Below are positions 7,509 through 14,837 of a stretch of DNA of 29,981 nucleotides, piece after piece. The notes under the pieces were generated by a model that was given only the letters and a program-made list of their open reading frames with translations, was not told the origin of the DNA and ran no database searches. Source of the DNA: SICV01 sp038045265 (lineage in GTDB: Archaea; Nanobdellota; Nanobdellia; Pacearchaeales; GW2011-AR1); the NCBI GenBank assembly GCA_038045265.1, contig JBBSYL010000012.1:1-29981 (forward strand), read 5' to 3'. Positions within the stretch are counted from its first letter, which is position 1, and the number at the start of each line of letters is the position of its first letter. Made by a program: the position numbers and the translations under genes.

Positions 7509-8789
7509 TTATAATTTTACCCTTATCTCTCCAGACATAAGTTTAGGAAGAAGAGAATCTCGGATTTGTGAAAGATTTCTTGTTTCAATAATATTAATTG
7601 AACTTTTGTTTTTAATATAATTTATTATTCTATCGAACTCCGTCAACTTTTCTTTATCAGGCATAGCAAATTTGAAATTTAATATTGCGTCTTCTGGTAA
7701 AGCAAGAACCGTTGTTCCAGTAGCAAATCCTGTGGCTCGCTCTCTGAATTCCTTAGTTTGAAGTAGGTATGATAAAAAATGTTTTGGCAAAATTTTATCT
7801 TTATTAATAAATCTAATGACGTAAATATGGTGTGTAAATATAATTTTATCATTTCCTAAATCTGATGGAACAATTAAACAACTCCCCAAAATCTCCCTTT
7901 TTTGAGTTATATCGGTGTTTGCAATTATTAAATCTCCTGGTTGAACCAGATTTCTTTCTCTATAGTTTCCAGAATAGAATTTTAGACCATCGTATCTAAA
8001 ATGATTATTTGGAGCGATATTTCCTAAATTAATCATAGGTATTCCCGTTGTATTAAGTCCGCTTCCTTTGTAAGAGAGCCCTCTCTCAACAACGATGAAA
8101 TCTCCAAGTTTGACATCTTTCCAATTCTCTTTTCTCTCATCAATAAACCATTTCTTAAATAATGCCTGCCCGATTGCTTCAAGGGTTTTGTTCATCTTTT
8201 GATTGAGTTCTATTTTTGAGTCTAAGTCTGAGAGGATTTTTGCTATGGCTTGCTGTTCTTTGATTGAAGGAAGACAAAATTCAAATCTAAATATCGAACT
8301 AAGTGTAATGCTTGCCTGATTAGCACTGCCTTGTGCACCAGAAATTAAATAATCTGAAAAATCTTGATTTCTTAGTCTATAAAAAAGGAAGCTATTGTCT
8401 AATGTTGAATTTACGGGTCTTAAAATAACCGCATTTTGATTTAGTAAAGCTCCGTCTCCTTCAGCAGGTATTTTTATGACTTTACCTACAATTGATTTTG
8501 GATTACTTGGCCAAGAACCCACCGTTGCAATAACCACATCTTCTGATTTTAACTTTACTTCATTATAATTACTTAATTTATTAAAGTCTAATCTATTACA
8601 GTTATTTAAGTCAATAGACTTATCTGTAAAATTACTAACTCTTATTATTGGATGCCCTGCATCTTGAAATTCTGAAGATTTAAAAGCAAATCCTTTTCTG
8701 TGAATTATTTTATCTGCTAGTTTTACAATCTCCCAGTCTTCAGGTATTTTTCCTATTTCAGTTTGCTTGAATTTTGTTTGTGTTATCAT
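7509..8789 (-). CDS. hsdS: Type I restriction-modification specificity subunit S
   Basis: 426 residues with the standard two-repeat layout. The first target recognition domain begins KQTEIGKIPEDWEIVKL and ends at the conserved spacer helix DLDSKIELNQKMNKTLEAIG (about 188-207). The second begins WKDVKLGDFIVVERG and ends with a helix leading to RDSLLPKLMSGEI. HsdS recognises the split DNA target and holds two HsdM subunits. The ribosome binding site GAGGAG lies in the last codons of the preceding PIN gene. hsdM and hsdS, normally adjacent, are here separated by six accessory genes. Only one specificity gene serves two methylases. Confidence 0.96.
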   Translation of the reverse strand: MITQTKFKQTEIGKIPEDWEIVKLADKIIHRKGFAFKSSEFQDAGHPIIRVSNFTDKSIDLNNCNRLDFNKLSNYNEVKLKSEDVVIATVGSWPSNPKSIVGKVIKIPAEGDGALLNQNAVILRPVNSTLDNSFLFYRLRNQDFSDYLISGAQGSANQASITLSSIFRFEFCLPSIKEQQAIAKILSDLDSKIELNQKMNKTLEAIGQALFKKWFIDERKENWKDVKLGDFIVVERGLSYKGSGLNTTGIPMINLGNIAPNNHFRYDGLKFYSGNYRERNLVQPGDLIIANTDITQKREILGSCLIVPSDLGNDKIIFTHHIYVIRFINKDKILPKHFLSYLLQTKEFRERATGFATGTTVLALPEDAILNFKFAMPDKEKLTEFDRIINYIKNKSSINIIETRNLSQIRDSLLPKLMSGEIRVKL

Positions 8790-8797
8790 TTTTATTT

Positions 8798-9808
8798 TTA
8801 CTCCTCAATAGTCCATTTAACGTGTAAAATCTCTTTAGTAGATAAATCGTATAATACCTCTCCAGAATATTTTGCATTTTTATCTAATTCCGCCTCAAAT
8901 TCTACTTTGATAAAACGCAAATTATCTAAATCAAGTATTTCTCCATCTTTTTCATTAGACATTATTAGCCCTATATCTTCAAGGTCTTTATCTGTACAAA
9001 ACTCTATTTCTTCACAAGGTTTAGTTAATTTGAGATTTTTAAATGGAATTCCATCTTCATCTAATATCCAATTCTTAATCTTTTCCTCAAAAATATTTAC
9101 ATTAGTAAGAATATATTCTTTTAATTTTCTCTCCTTAAACATGTAAATCTTTTCAAGCTCCTTCTTTAAATCTTCGTACTTGTACACAATATTTATAATC
9201 TTTCCAGTTTTTTCTGAAGCTAAATTGATTTCTTGAATTTCATTATTTTTAGGAAAATCATCTTCATTTTGAGTCAGAAAAATTACCGAGGCATATTCTC
9301 TAAAATCTTGACAACAGATACATTCCCAGATTATTGAATCTTTCAAATTTCTGTCTCCTTTCTTATGGAATGGCTTTTCATGATTGATTGCTTTTTTGAG
9401 AACCTTCTCAAAAATATCCTTTTTCTTATTATCTTCTATATATAAGAATAAGAAACTTGGATTTTTTTCTATTAAACCTTTTAGATATTTTTTGTAATCA
9501 TAATCTTCCCTAAATTTCAAATCTAATCTGTCATTAATTAATATTTCCATGTGATTAAATTGCAAAACTTTCTCTTTTAGGTAGTCTAAGTCTGAATTAA
9601 AGTCTTTATTTTTATAGTAGAAATGTTCTTCAAAAGTTATTTCAGGTATTCCAAATAAGATTTCTTTCTTTAAATTGTTCTTTTCCAGAAAATCTATAAA
9701 CTCTCTAAAATCACTTCTAGAACTCAGAATTGAATAAATCTTATCTGATTGATTTCCTTCTCTTAAAAAATTTGTATCTAATATTATCAAAGTTTTACTG
9801 TTTGTCAT
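8798..9808 (-). CDS. Large PIN-domain RNase-like protein (336 aa)
   Basis: The first strand, LIILDTNFLRE, carries D11. PEITFEEHF near 54-62 gives the second acid, KKGDRNLKDSIIWECI near 149-164 the next, and VIFLTQNEDDF near 175-185 the last. The spacing and the GDR..KD.I.WE block match the DUF4935-type PIN family found in toxin and defence loci. A C-terminal extension of about 120 residues is acidic and unrecognised. The gene overlaps the preceding gene by ATGA. PIN domains are metal-dependent RNases; the target is unknown. Within an HsdMSR operon it recalls RM-associated anticodon nucleases such as PrrC and RloC in position, not in family. Confidence 0.85.
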   Translation of the reverse strand: MTNSKTLIILDTNFLREGNQSDKIYSILSSRSDFREFIDFLEKNNLKKEILFGIPEITFEEHFYYKNKDFNSDLDYLKEKVLQFNHMEILINDRLDLKFREDYDYKKYLKGLIEKNPSFLFLYIEDNKKKDIFEKVLKKAINHEKPFHKKGDRNLKDSIIWECICCQDFREYASVIFLTQNEDDFPKNNEIQEINLASEKTGKIINIVYKYEDLKKELEKIYMFKERKLKEYILTNVNIFEEKIKNWILDEDGIPFKNLKLTKPCEEIEFCTDKDLEDIGLIMSNEKDGEILDLDNLRFIKVEFEAELDKNAKYSGEVLYDLSTKEILHVKWTIEE

Positions 9809-10632
9809 CCTTTGAAATCTCCAAGAGTTTTAATTTTCTTTTCTTCAAAGTGCAGGATTTTTAACATTTCCAGTTCATCATTCTTCTTTGTTGCTACTGC
9901 TTTAATTTTTATTCTTTTATCTAAAATTCTCCTAATTACTTCTGAATCTATTTTGTCCTTAAATTCTACTGGAACTGCAGTTTCTCCGCCTTCAAGAGAG
10001 AAACGATATTTTTCTTTATCTAAATCAACTGCTCTTAATTTACCAAAAAATTCCTCTTCAAAATATTCTATCTTTATCTCGCTTTCTAGCTCAGTCAATC
10101 TATCTCTAAATAATGATTTGTCATCAAAACTAATTTCTGTATTAAATTGCGGATTTCTTTTTGAGACAATCTTTATTTTATCGCCCTCTTTTTCTAAAGG
10201 GTCAGATAAATGTTTAATATATTGAGCAATTTTAATATTATTAACTATATTTTCAATATTAATTTGTGTTTTAGGTATCTGTCTTTCTTCCTTCTTTTTA
10301 TTTCTATTCATAATGTAGTATGTAAACAAGGCAGTTATACAACCAGAGAGAACATCTTGTATGATTTCTTTATTAAGAATTATGGAGATTATTTCTTCAA
10401 ATGAACCTCTCTTAAGTTTTAGGTATATATTAACTTCTGGCTCTTCTTTAAAACCTCTCTGATTATAATATTCCGATACTAACTCTTTAATAAGGTGTTC
10501 TGTGGATTTTAGCTGGGAAGTTAGTCTTGATATTTCCATCTGCCCATCAAAAGAAGGACCATCGTAAATAATTTCTAATTCATCCTTATTGGAAAGAAAG
10601 TTTTTATCTAAGTCAATTTTTCTTTCACTCAT
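9805..10632 (-). CDS. Hypothetical protein coupled to PIN protein (275 aa)
   Basis: Residues about 19-75 (EIIYDGPSFDGQMEISRL, then a helix, then KRGSFEEII) resemble, from memory, a widespread defence- and phage-associated family with a Y-D-G-P start and a G-S-F-E strand; I cannot name it with certainty. Around 90-110 is one hydrophobic helix (IIQDVLSGCITALFTYYIM), followed by a basic stretch NRNKKKEERQ. The second half is beta-rich and may be an OB- or SH3-like fold. It overlaps the preceding membrane gene by 8 bases and the following PIN gene by 4, so it is the best candidate partner or antitoxin of that PIN protein. Confidence 0.7.
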   Translation of the reverse strand: MSERKIDLDKNFLSNKDELEIIYDGPSFDGQMEISRLTSQLKSTEHLIKELVSEYYNQRGFKEEPEVNIYLKLKRGSFEEIISIILNKEIIQDVLSGCITALFTYYIMNRNKKKEERQIPKTQINIENIVNNIKIAQYIKHLSDPLEKEGDKIKIVSKRNPQFNTEISFDDKSLFRDRLTELESEIKIEYFEEEFFGKLRAVDLDKEKYRFSLEGGETAVPVEFKDKIDSEVIRRILDKRIKIKAVATKKNDELEMLKILHFEEKKIKTLGDFKG

Positions 10633-11191
10633 GATTTACTCCCTCAGTATTACTTTCTTTTTTTCTAAATCTATTATAGACTTCTTTTATCCACCTTCCA
10701 AGCCCAAAAACTTTAATGATTAAGGCAAAAAGAGTTATTGAAATTAGGCTAATTGAAATTTTTATAGGAAAGAATTGATTTTCTATCTTTTCAAAGTAAT
10801 TTGAGATATTATAGTAGTTATTATTTATATCTTGTAAATATTGCTTTTCTCCATAATATTTTAATTGTTCTGTTAAATTTTCTATTACAAAGTCTTTTTC
10901 TGTTAATTGCCCAGTTAAGTTGGCAATTATATTTTCTTTTTCACTTAATGTCTTATTTGCTGATAAAATTATTCCCTCTAATTCAGAAATCCTTACTTCT
11001 TTTAAATTAATTATTCCATTTAATTCTGATGCCTTGGTATTTAATTTATCTATTTCTGCTTGCTTCTCATTTCCCCCGTTTAAAGAGCTAAATATTGGAA
11101 TCATTGCTGAAAAGAAGATTATCAGAAAGAATATAGCAAATATGGAAGCGATTATCTTTTCAAAATCCATTGATTGTCCTTTATTATTCAT
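10625..11191 (-). CDS. Membrane-anchored coiled-coil protein (188 aa)
   Basis: The N-terminus MNNKGQSMDFEKIIAS followed by a strongly hydrophobic helix resembles an archaeal class III (prepilin-like) signal with K-G-Q, although the acidic residue position is not ideal. Residues about 40-130 form a long coiled coil rich in E, L, N and K with several N-x-S/T sites. A second hydrophobic segment (IKISISLISITLFALIIKVF) precedes a basic tail. The start overlaps the PIN gene stop by ATGA. It may be a membrane scaffold or sensor for the PIN proteins on either side. No family recognised. Confidence 0.72.
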   Translation of the reverse strand: MNNKGQSMDFEKIIASIFAIFFLIIFFSAMIPIFSSLNGGNEKQAEIDKLNTKASELNGIINLKEVRISELEGIILSANKTLSEKENIIANLTGQLTEKDFVIENLTEQLKYYGEKQYLQDINNNYYNISNYFEKIENQFFPIKISISLISITLFALIIKVFGLGRWIKEVYNRFRKKESNTEGVNHE

Positions 11192-11874
11192 TTTAATTTT
11201 AGACCTACCTCTGATGCAATTATCTGTGTAGCCCCCTCTTTAGAAACCAAACCAGATAATTTAGTTATTTTGGCTTGAATCATTTGTTCTACTTCTGTTG
11301 TTGAGATTTTTAATTTTTCTGAGATAGACTCTATTAAATTATCTACTTTAGAATAGCGTGCTCTTTTTTTGTTAATCTTATTTAATTCTGAAAGTATTTC
11401 AGTAGGTGTAAAAACTTTAAATCCTTTAATTGCATTTTCTAGTCCAATAAAGTCTCTTTTATTCCAAGTAATAAAACAGTCTATTTGATTTTCTAAAATG
11501 GCTTGAGTTTGAATAGTATCTCCAGATTTAGTTTTAAATTTAATAGCAGTTTCTATAAGTTCGTCTATCCAATCTTGAGAAAATTTCGATACGGTAATCT
11601 GTTTTTTATTAATTGATAATGGGAGGGGATTTATTATCTTTTTCCAAGACCTTCTTATCTGATACAGAAGTGAATATGCTTTATCTTTGTCTTTAGTTCT
11701 TCTAATCATTGCAGAACCTAGCTCAAGAAAAGTAAATATGGATGTAAAAAAATATATTTCTTTGAGATTATTGCTCAATATATATTCCATAAAATCTTTT
11801 GAATCTTTATGATTGGGCTCATTATCAATTTCTGAAGCAACAATTACATCAGTATCAATTGCGATGTTCTTCAT
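11188..11874 (-). CDS. PIN-domain protein with C-terminal RPA-like helical domain
   Basis: 228 residues. PIN acids: D7 in IAIDTDVIVAS, E51 in FTFLELGSAM, D119 in SGDTIQTQA and D141 in WNKRDF. The PIN fold ends near 155. Residues about 172-228 (VDNLIESISEKLKISTTEVE, then KITKLSGLVSKEGATQII, ending ASEVGLKLK) match the pattern of the short helical domain preceding the OB fold in archaeal RPA/SSB proteins (two acidic helices, then G-L-I-S-x-E-G-A...A-x-E-x-G). The fusion suggests a nuclease guided to single-stranded nucleic acid or to a replication partner; that is inference. It begins 2 bases after the arginine-rich microprotein gene. Confidence 0.85.
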   Translation of the reverse strand: MKNIAIDTDVIVASEIDNEPNHKDSKDFMEYILSNNLKEIYFFTSIFTFLELGSAMIRRTKDKDKAYSLLYQIRRSWKKIINPLPLSINKKQITVSKFSQDWIDELIETAIKFKTKSGDTIQTQAILENQIDCFITWNKRDFIGLENAIKGFKVFTPTEILSELNKINKKRARYSKVDNLIESISEKLKISTTEVEQMIQAKITKLSGLVSKEGATQIIASEVGLKLK

Positions 11875-11876
11875 TT

Positions 11877-12017
11877 TTAATACCTTCTCCTGAAAGACAC
11901 CCTCGTCCTTCTTCTAGAGGGAACTCTTGCTACAAAAGAAACTCTTCTTCCGCTAGCTCTAAAGGATACTCTCCTATTTATAGTTCTTCTTGCCAAAAAA
12001 CTTACTCTTCTTGCCAT
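11877..12017 (-). CDS. Arginine-rich microprotein with RRVSF repeats (46 aa)
   Basis: The frame runs from the ATG at 12017, overlapping the stop of the previous gene, to the TAA at 11877, 2 bases before the PIN gene start. The protein has 17 arginines in 46 residues and four V-S-F units at 5-7, 17-19, 26-28 and 40-42, three of them as RRVSF (3-7, 15-19, 24-28). It has no acidic residues, cysteine or lysine, and ends RRRY. It is likely an RNA- or DNA-binding peptide, perhaps packaging, inhibiting or guiding the PIN protein encoded next. An AGGAA element lies about 10 bases upstream. No family is recognised, though exact packing between genes argues that it is translated. Confidence 0.72.
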   Translation of the reverse strand: MARRVSFLARRTINRRVSFRASGRRVSFVARVPSRRRTRVSFRRRY

Positions 12018-12018
12018 A

Positions 12019-12390
12019 CTATTTTTTCCTAGGATATAAATTTAATATTGTTTCAACTTTACCCTCTAAGTTATTTATTTTTTTATCAATAGAATCAATT
12101 TTTGCATTTATCTTTTCTAAATCTTCTCTTTTACTCTTCATCCAGTCTTTTAGTAGCGGAATAATTTGAATTATTAATGCGACTATTCCAATAGCAATCA
12201 CTATTTTATCTGCATAAGTTATGCTGTTATTAAAATCATCAAGGAAATATGCAATTCCCATTCCTAGTACAAATGCTAACAATGGGTTAGCTCCTAAAAA
12301 TCTCAACTGTGGGATATTATAAATTATTAGAGCAATTACTCCTCCAGCAACAACAATTCCTATTCCGCTTAATTGAATTAATCCAATCAT
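12019..12390 (-). CDS. Small membrane protein with C-terminal coiled coil (123 aa)
   Basis: The start at 12390 (MIGLIQLSGIGIVVAGG) is chosen over one at 12450 because the longer form would run inside hsdM, while GGAGG at about 12397-12401 lies 6 bases before this ATG, which directly follows the hsdM stop. Three hydrophobic segments (about 5-23, 33-48 and 60-80) are followed by a soluble helix rich in K, D and I (DLEKINAKIDSIDKKINNLE) that should form a coiled coil. Likely a membrane anchor that oligomerises through its tail. Function not recognised. Confidence 0.8.
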   Translation of the reverse strand: MIGLIQLSGIGIVVAGGVIALIIYNIPQLRFLGANPLLAFVLGMGIAYFLDDFNNSITYADKIVIAIGIVALIIQIIPLLKDWMKSKREDLEKINAKIDSIDKKINNLEGKVETILNLYPRKK

Positions 12391-12391
12391 T

Positions 12392-13927
12392 TTAAATCCT
12401 CCACCCCAAACCTTCCAAATTCTTTTTAATTTCTTTTTCCAACTTATCACTTTCCTTGAATTGTTCTGCTAATTCAGAAGTAAGACGCTTCATTTTATCA
12501 TTAAATGGCTCTGCATCTTCTTCCTCTGCTTCCGTGCCTACATAACGCCCAGGGGTTAAAATGTGTTCATGCTTTCTTATTTCATCAAGTTTTACAGATT
12601 TACAAAAACCTTCAATGTCTTCATATTTACCAGCAGTCTTTTCTCCTCTCCAAGAATGATATGCTGAAGATATTTTCTTTAAGTCTTCTTCTGTTAGTTC
12701 CTTGTGTCTTCTATCAATCATCTGTCCTAATTTACGAGCATCAATAAAAAGAACTTCTCCGCTTCTATTTCTAAACTTATGATTTTTCTTATCTCTTGAA
12801 ATAAACCATAAACAACAAGGTATCATAGTATTGTAGAACAACTGACCTGGTAAGGCAACCATACAATCAACAATATCTGCTTCTACAATGTTTTTTCTTA
12901 TTTCTCCTTCTCCTGAAGTATTAGAAGACATAGAACCATTAGCAAGAACAAATCCTGCTGTTCCATTAGGTGATAAATGATGAATGAAATGCTGAACCCA
13001 TGCGAAGTTAGCGTTTCCTGTTGGTGGAACTCCATATTTCCATCTTATGTCTTCTCTCAATTGCTCTCCTTTCCAATCGCTATCATTAAACGGAGGATTT
13101 GCAATAATAAAATCTGCTTTCAAGTCTTTATGCTGGTCATTAAGATAACTATCTCCCCATTGAATGTTTGCATCTATTCCTCTAATTGCTAAATTCATCT
13201 TTGCAAGTTTCCATGTTGTTTGATTGCTTTCTTGTCCGTAAACTGCAATGTCTCCTATCCTTCCACCATGTGCTTCTACGAATTTTTCACTCTGAACAAA
13301 CATTCCGCCAGAGCCACAGCATGGGTCGAATATTCTTCCTTTATAGGGTTCTAACATTTCTACAAGAAGTTTAACAATACTTCTAGGAGTATAAAACTGT
13401 CCGCCTTTCTTTCCTTCTGCATCTGCAAATTGCCCTAAAAAGTATTCATAAACTCTACCAAGAATATCTTTACTTCTGTTATTTTTATCGCCTAAGCCGA
13501 TTGTTCCTATAACATCAATTAATTCACCTAATCTTTGTTTGTCTAAAGCAGGTCTTGAATAATCCTTAGGTAAAACTGCTTTAAGTGAAGGATTGTCTCG
13601 TTCTATTGCGTCCATTGCATCATCTAAAATTTTTCCTATTGTTGTTTGTTTAGCACTCTTTTGTAAATAATCCCATCTTGCTTCAGGAGGAACCCAAAAA
13701 GTATTTCTTGCCTTATATTCATCTATATCCTCTGCATCTGCTAACTTATCTTTTTTTAATTCTTCATATACTTCCTTAAATGCGTCAGAAATATATTTTA
13801 AAAAAATTAAACCTAAGACTACATGTTTATATTCCGCAGCGTCCATATTATTTCTAAGCTTGTCTGCTGTTTGCCAAAGCTTTTGTTCGAAGCCAAGGTC
13901 TGAGCCGTTTTGATTATCTTTACTCAT
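12392..13927 (-). CDS. hsdM: Type I restriction-modification methylase subunit M
   Basis: 511 residues, full length. The HsdM N-terminal helical domain starts FEQKLWQTADKLRNNMDAAE near 13-32 and continues VVLGLIFLKYISDAF. The methylase domain has GGQFYTPRSIVKLL near 175-188, SAM motif DPCCGSGGMF at 201-210 and NPPF at 277-280. It transfers a methyl group from SAM to adenine N6 in the target set by HsdS and is also part of the restriction complex. It heads the defence operon, 43 bases after the ribbon-helix-helix gene, with its own TATA-like box at 13956-13964. No defects seen. By domain layout it is the conventional partner of the HsdS and HsdR downstream. Confidence 0.97.
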   Translation of the reverse strand: MSKDNQNGSDLGFEQKLWQTADKLRNNMDAAEYKHVVLGLIFLKYISDAFKEVYEELKKDKLADAEDIDEYKARNTFWVPPEARWDYLQKSAKQTTIGKILDDAMDAIERDNPSLKAVLPKDYSRPALDKQRLGELIDVIGTIGLGDKNNRSKDILGRVYEYFLGQFADAEGKKGGQFYTPRSIVKLLVEMLEPYKGRIFDPCCGSGGMFVQSEKFVEAHGGRIGDIAVYGQESNQTTWKLAKMNLAIRGIDANIQWGDSYLNDQHKDLKADFIIANPPFNDSDWKGEQLREDIRWKYGVPPTGNANFAWVQHFIHHLSPNGTAGFVLANGSMSSNTSGEGEIRKNIVEADIVDCMVALPGQLFYNTMIPCCLWFISRDKKNHKFRNRSGEVLFIDARKLGQMIDRRHKELTEEDLKKISSAYHSWRGEKTAGKYEDIEGFCKSVKLDEIRKHEHILTPGRYVGTEAEEEDAEPFNDKMKRLTSELAEQFKESDKLEKEIKKNLEGLGWRI

Positions 13928-13955
13928 TTTGTTTATTAAAATAGGCTCGAGAATG

Positions 13956-13964
13956 TATAAAAAT
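13956..13964 (-). promoter_or_regulatory. TATA box of hsdM
   Basis: On the minus strand the sequence reads ATTTTTATA about 30 bases before the hsdM ATG, inside the gap after the ribbon-helix-helix gene. It would start transcription about 7 bases before the ATG. The operon may thus have two promoters, one before the regulator and one before hsdM. Confidence 0.5.
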
Positions 13965-13970
13965 CTATCT

Positions 13971-14162
13971 TTACAGGTAATTCTTCCCTTTATCCAAAAA
14001 GCCCTTAGATTTTAGATGATTAACTATGGCAGACCTTACAGCGTCTGCTTCGCTGTATCTTGGAAAGTCTTTCTTTCTGTCTTTTGCAAGATTCTTTAGA
14101 GCTTCCAGGACTTCTTTAGGAACTCTTGTTGCTACAATTTCAGGATACTTATTTTCTTTCAT
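13971..14162 (-). CDS. Ribbon-helix-helix-like small DNA-binding protein (63 aa)
   Basis: The ATG at 14162 (MKENKYPEIVATRVPKEV) is preferred to one at 14228, since the longer form would read through a TATA-rich promoter. A basic strand ATRVPKEVLEALKNLA followed by two helices (EADAVRSAIVNHLKSKG) fits a ribbon-helix-helix (CopG/Arc-type) fold. Such proteins bind operators as dimers and often repress their own operon. It lies first in the direction of the restriction-modification genes and beside a divergent promoter, so it is a good candidate regulator of both. The assignment rests on pattern only. Confidence 0.72.
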   Translation of the reverse strand: MKENKYPEIVATRVPKEVLEALKNLAKDRKKDFPRYSEADAVRSAIVNHLKSKGFLDKGKNYL

Positions 14163-14180
14163 TTGGGTGTTAATTTGTAA

Positions 14181-14201
14181 ATTTATATGGATATTTAAAT
14201 G
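14181..14201 (-). promoter_or_regulatory. Promoter of the defence operon (ribbon-helix-helix gene)
   Basis: Two overlapping AT boxes on the minus strand, ATATAAAT near 14183-14190 and ATTTAAATAT near 14191-14200, lie 24 and 35 bases before the ATG at 14162. Either would give a leaderless or short-leader transcript. The pair could also form part of an operator for the encoded regulator. Confidence 0.5.
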
Positions 14202-14247
14202 TTTTGCTTTTATAACATCTGTAAACATATAGAAACTAAAACGAACA

Positions 14248-14257
14248 TTTATATACC
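14248..14257 (+). promoter_or_regulatory. TATA box of divergent 124-aa gene
   Basis: TTTATATACC preceded by CGAACA (a plausible BRE) lies about 30 bases before the ATG at 14283, the classic archaeal position for a leaderless transcript. It is back to back with the promoter of the defence operon. Confidence 0.65.
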
Positions 14258-14282
14258 CTAACTACTCTGAATCTAGTACACC

Positions 14283-14657
14283 ATGAAGCCAAAAGCTCGA
14301 GGTGATAAGCTTGGCGAAGGCTCAATGAAGCCAAACCAAGAGGTGATAACCCAAGGGGGAAATCTCGCAAATTTTTCTGACAATGTAACCTTTCTTACTC
14401 CTGTGCATGAATCTTTGAAAATTAAAGGAAAGTTGATGTATAGTGAAGGAGACCAAGCATGGAATACTTTAAGATTAAAAAAGGAAATATTAATGCAGTA
14501 TCCGCATTTGAAAGATAAGAGTGCAAGTAATTTTATTTATCTTATGGAATTGCACAGAAACTTTGATGAATTAAAAAAGCAAATTGAAACACTTGAGAAA
14601 GAGAACTCTCTTATTCCAATAATATTCTTTCTTGGGAAGGAGAATAATAAAATGTAA
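14283..14657 (+). CDS. Hypothetical 124-aa protein, divergent from defence operon
   Basis: No family recognised. The N-terminus begins MKPKARGDKLGEGS and repeats as MKPNQE, reflecting a DNA duplication of the start region (see findings). The middle is polar, and the C-terminal half is helical, with a probable coiled coil (MELHRNFDELKKQIETLEKE at about 90-109) before a hydrophobic stretch SLIPIIFFLG and a basic end. It is the only plus-strand gene on the island and is transcribed away from the operon. A role as anti-repressor or partner of the small DNA-binding protein is possible but unproven. An alternative start at 14325 gives 110 residues. Confidence 0.65.
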   Translation: MKPKARGDKLGEGSMKPNQEVITQGGNLANFSDNVTFLTPVHESLKIKGKLMYSEGDQAWNTLRLKKEILMQYPHLKDKSASNFIYLMELHRNFDELKKQIETLEKENSLIPIIFFLGKENNKM

Positions 14658-14696
14658 AATATATTTTTATCGTCGGTAAATATTTCTCCATAGAAA

Positions 14697-14707
14697 AATA
14701 TATATAC
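14697..14707 (+). promoter_or_regulatory. Orphan TATA box
   Basis: AATATATATAC preceded by an A-rich run is a strong archaeal TATA match, yet no gene of more than 10 codons follows on this strand before the convergent nuclease gene at 14881. It may drive a small RNA. Confidence 0.4.
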
Positions 14708-14837
14708 TTCATCATCGTGAGAAAGAGAAGAAATGCATCATGTCTCTTTGTGAAAAAAGAGTTTGGTGTTAAGATAGTGGACTTTTCGTCCTACATTCGG
14801 TTGGGGCGGTTCAAAATTGTTTCATCTTCGTTAATAA

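Noticed and set aside
12391..12450. Longer start for the membrane protein after hsdM
   Set aside because: It would lie wholly inside the end of hsdM, while an ATG with a good ribosome binding site lies right after the hsdM stop.
14740..14772. Ten-codon leader-peptide-like frame (MSLCEKRVWC) after the orphan promoter
   Set aside because: Short, without ribosome binding site, and no downstream gene in the same direction to control; the chance rate is high.
14760..14830. Possible tRNA (GGTTCAAA-like loop and a GGAC/GTCC stem)
   Set aside because: The flanking bases do not pair into T, anticodon and acceptor stems, and there is no CCA-adjacent 7-bp acceptor stem.
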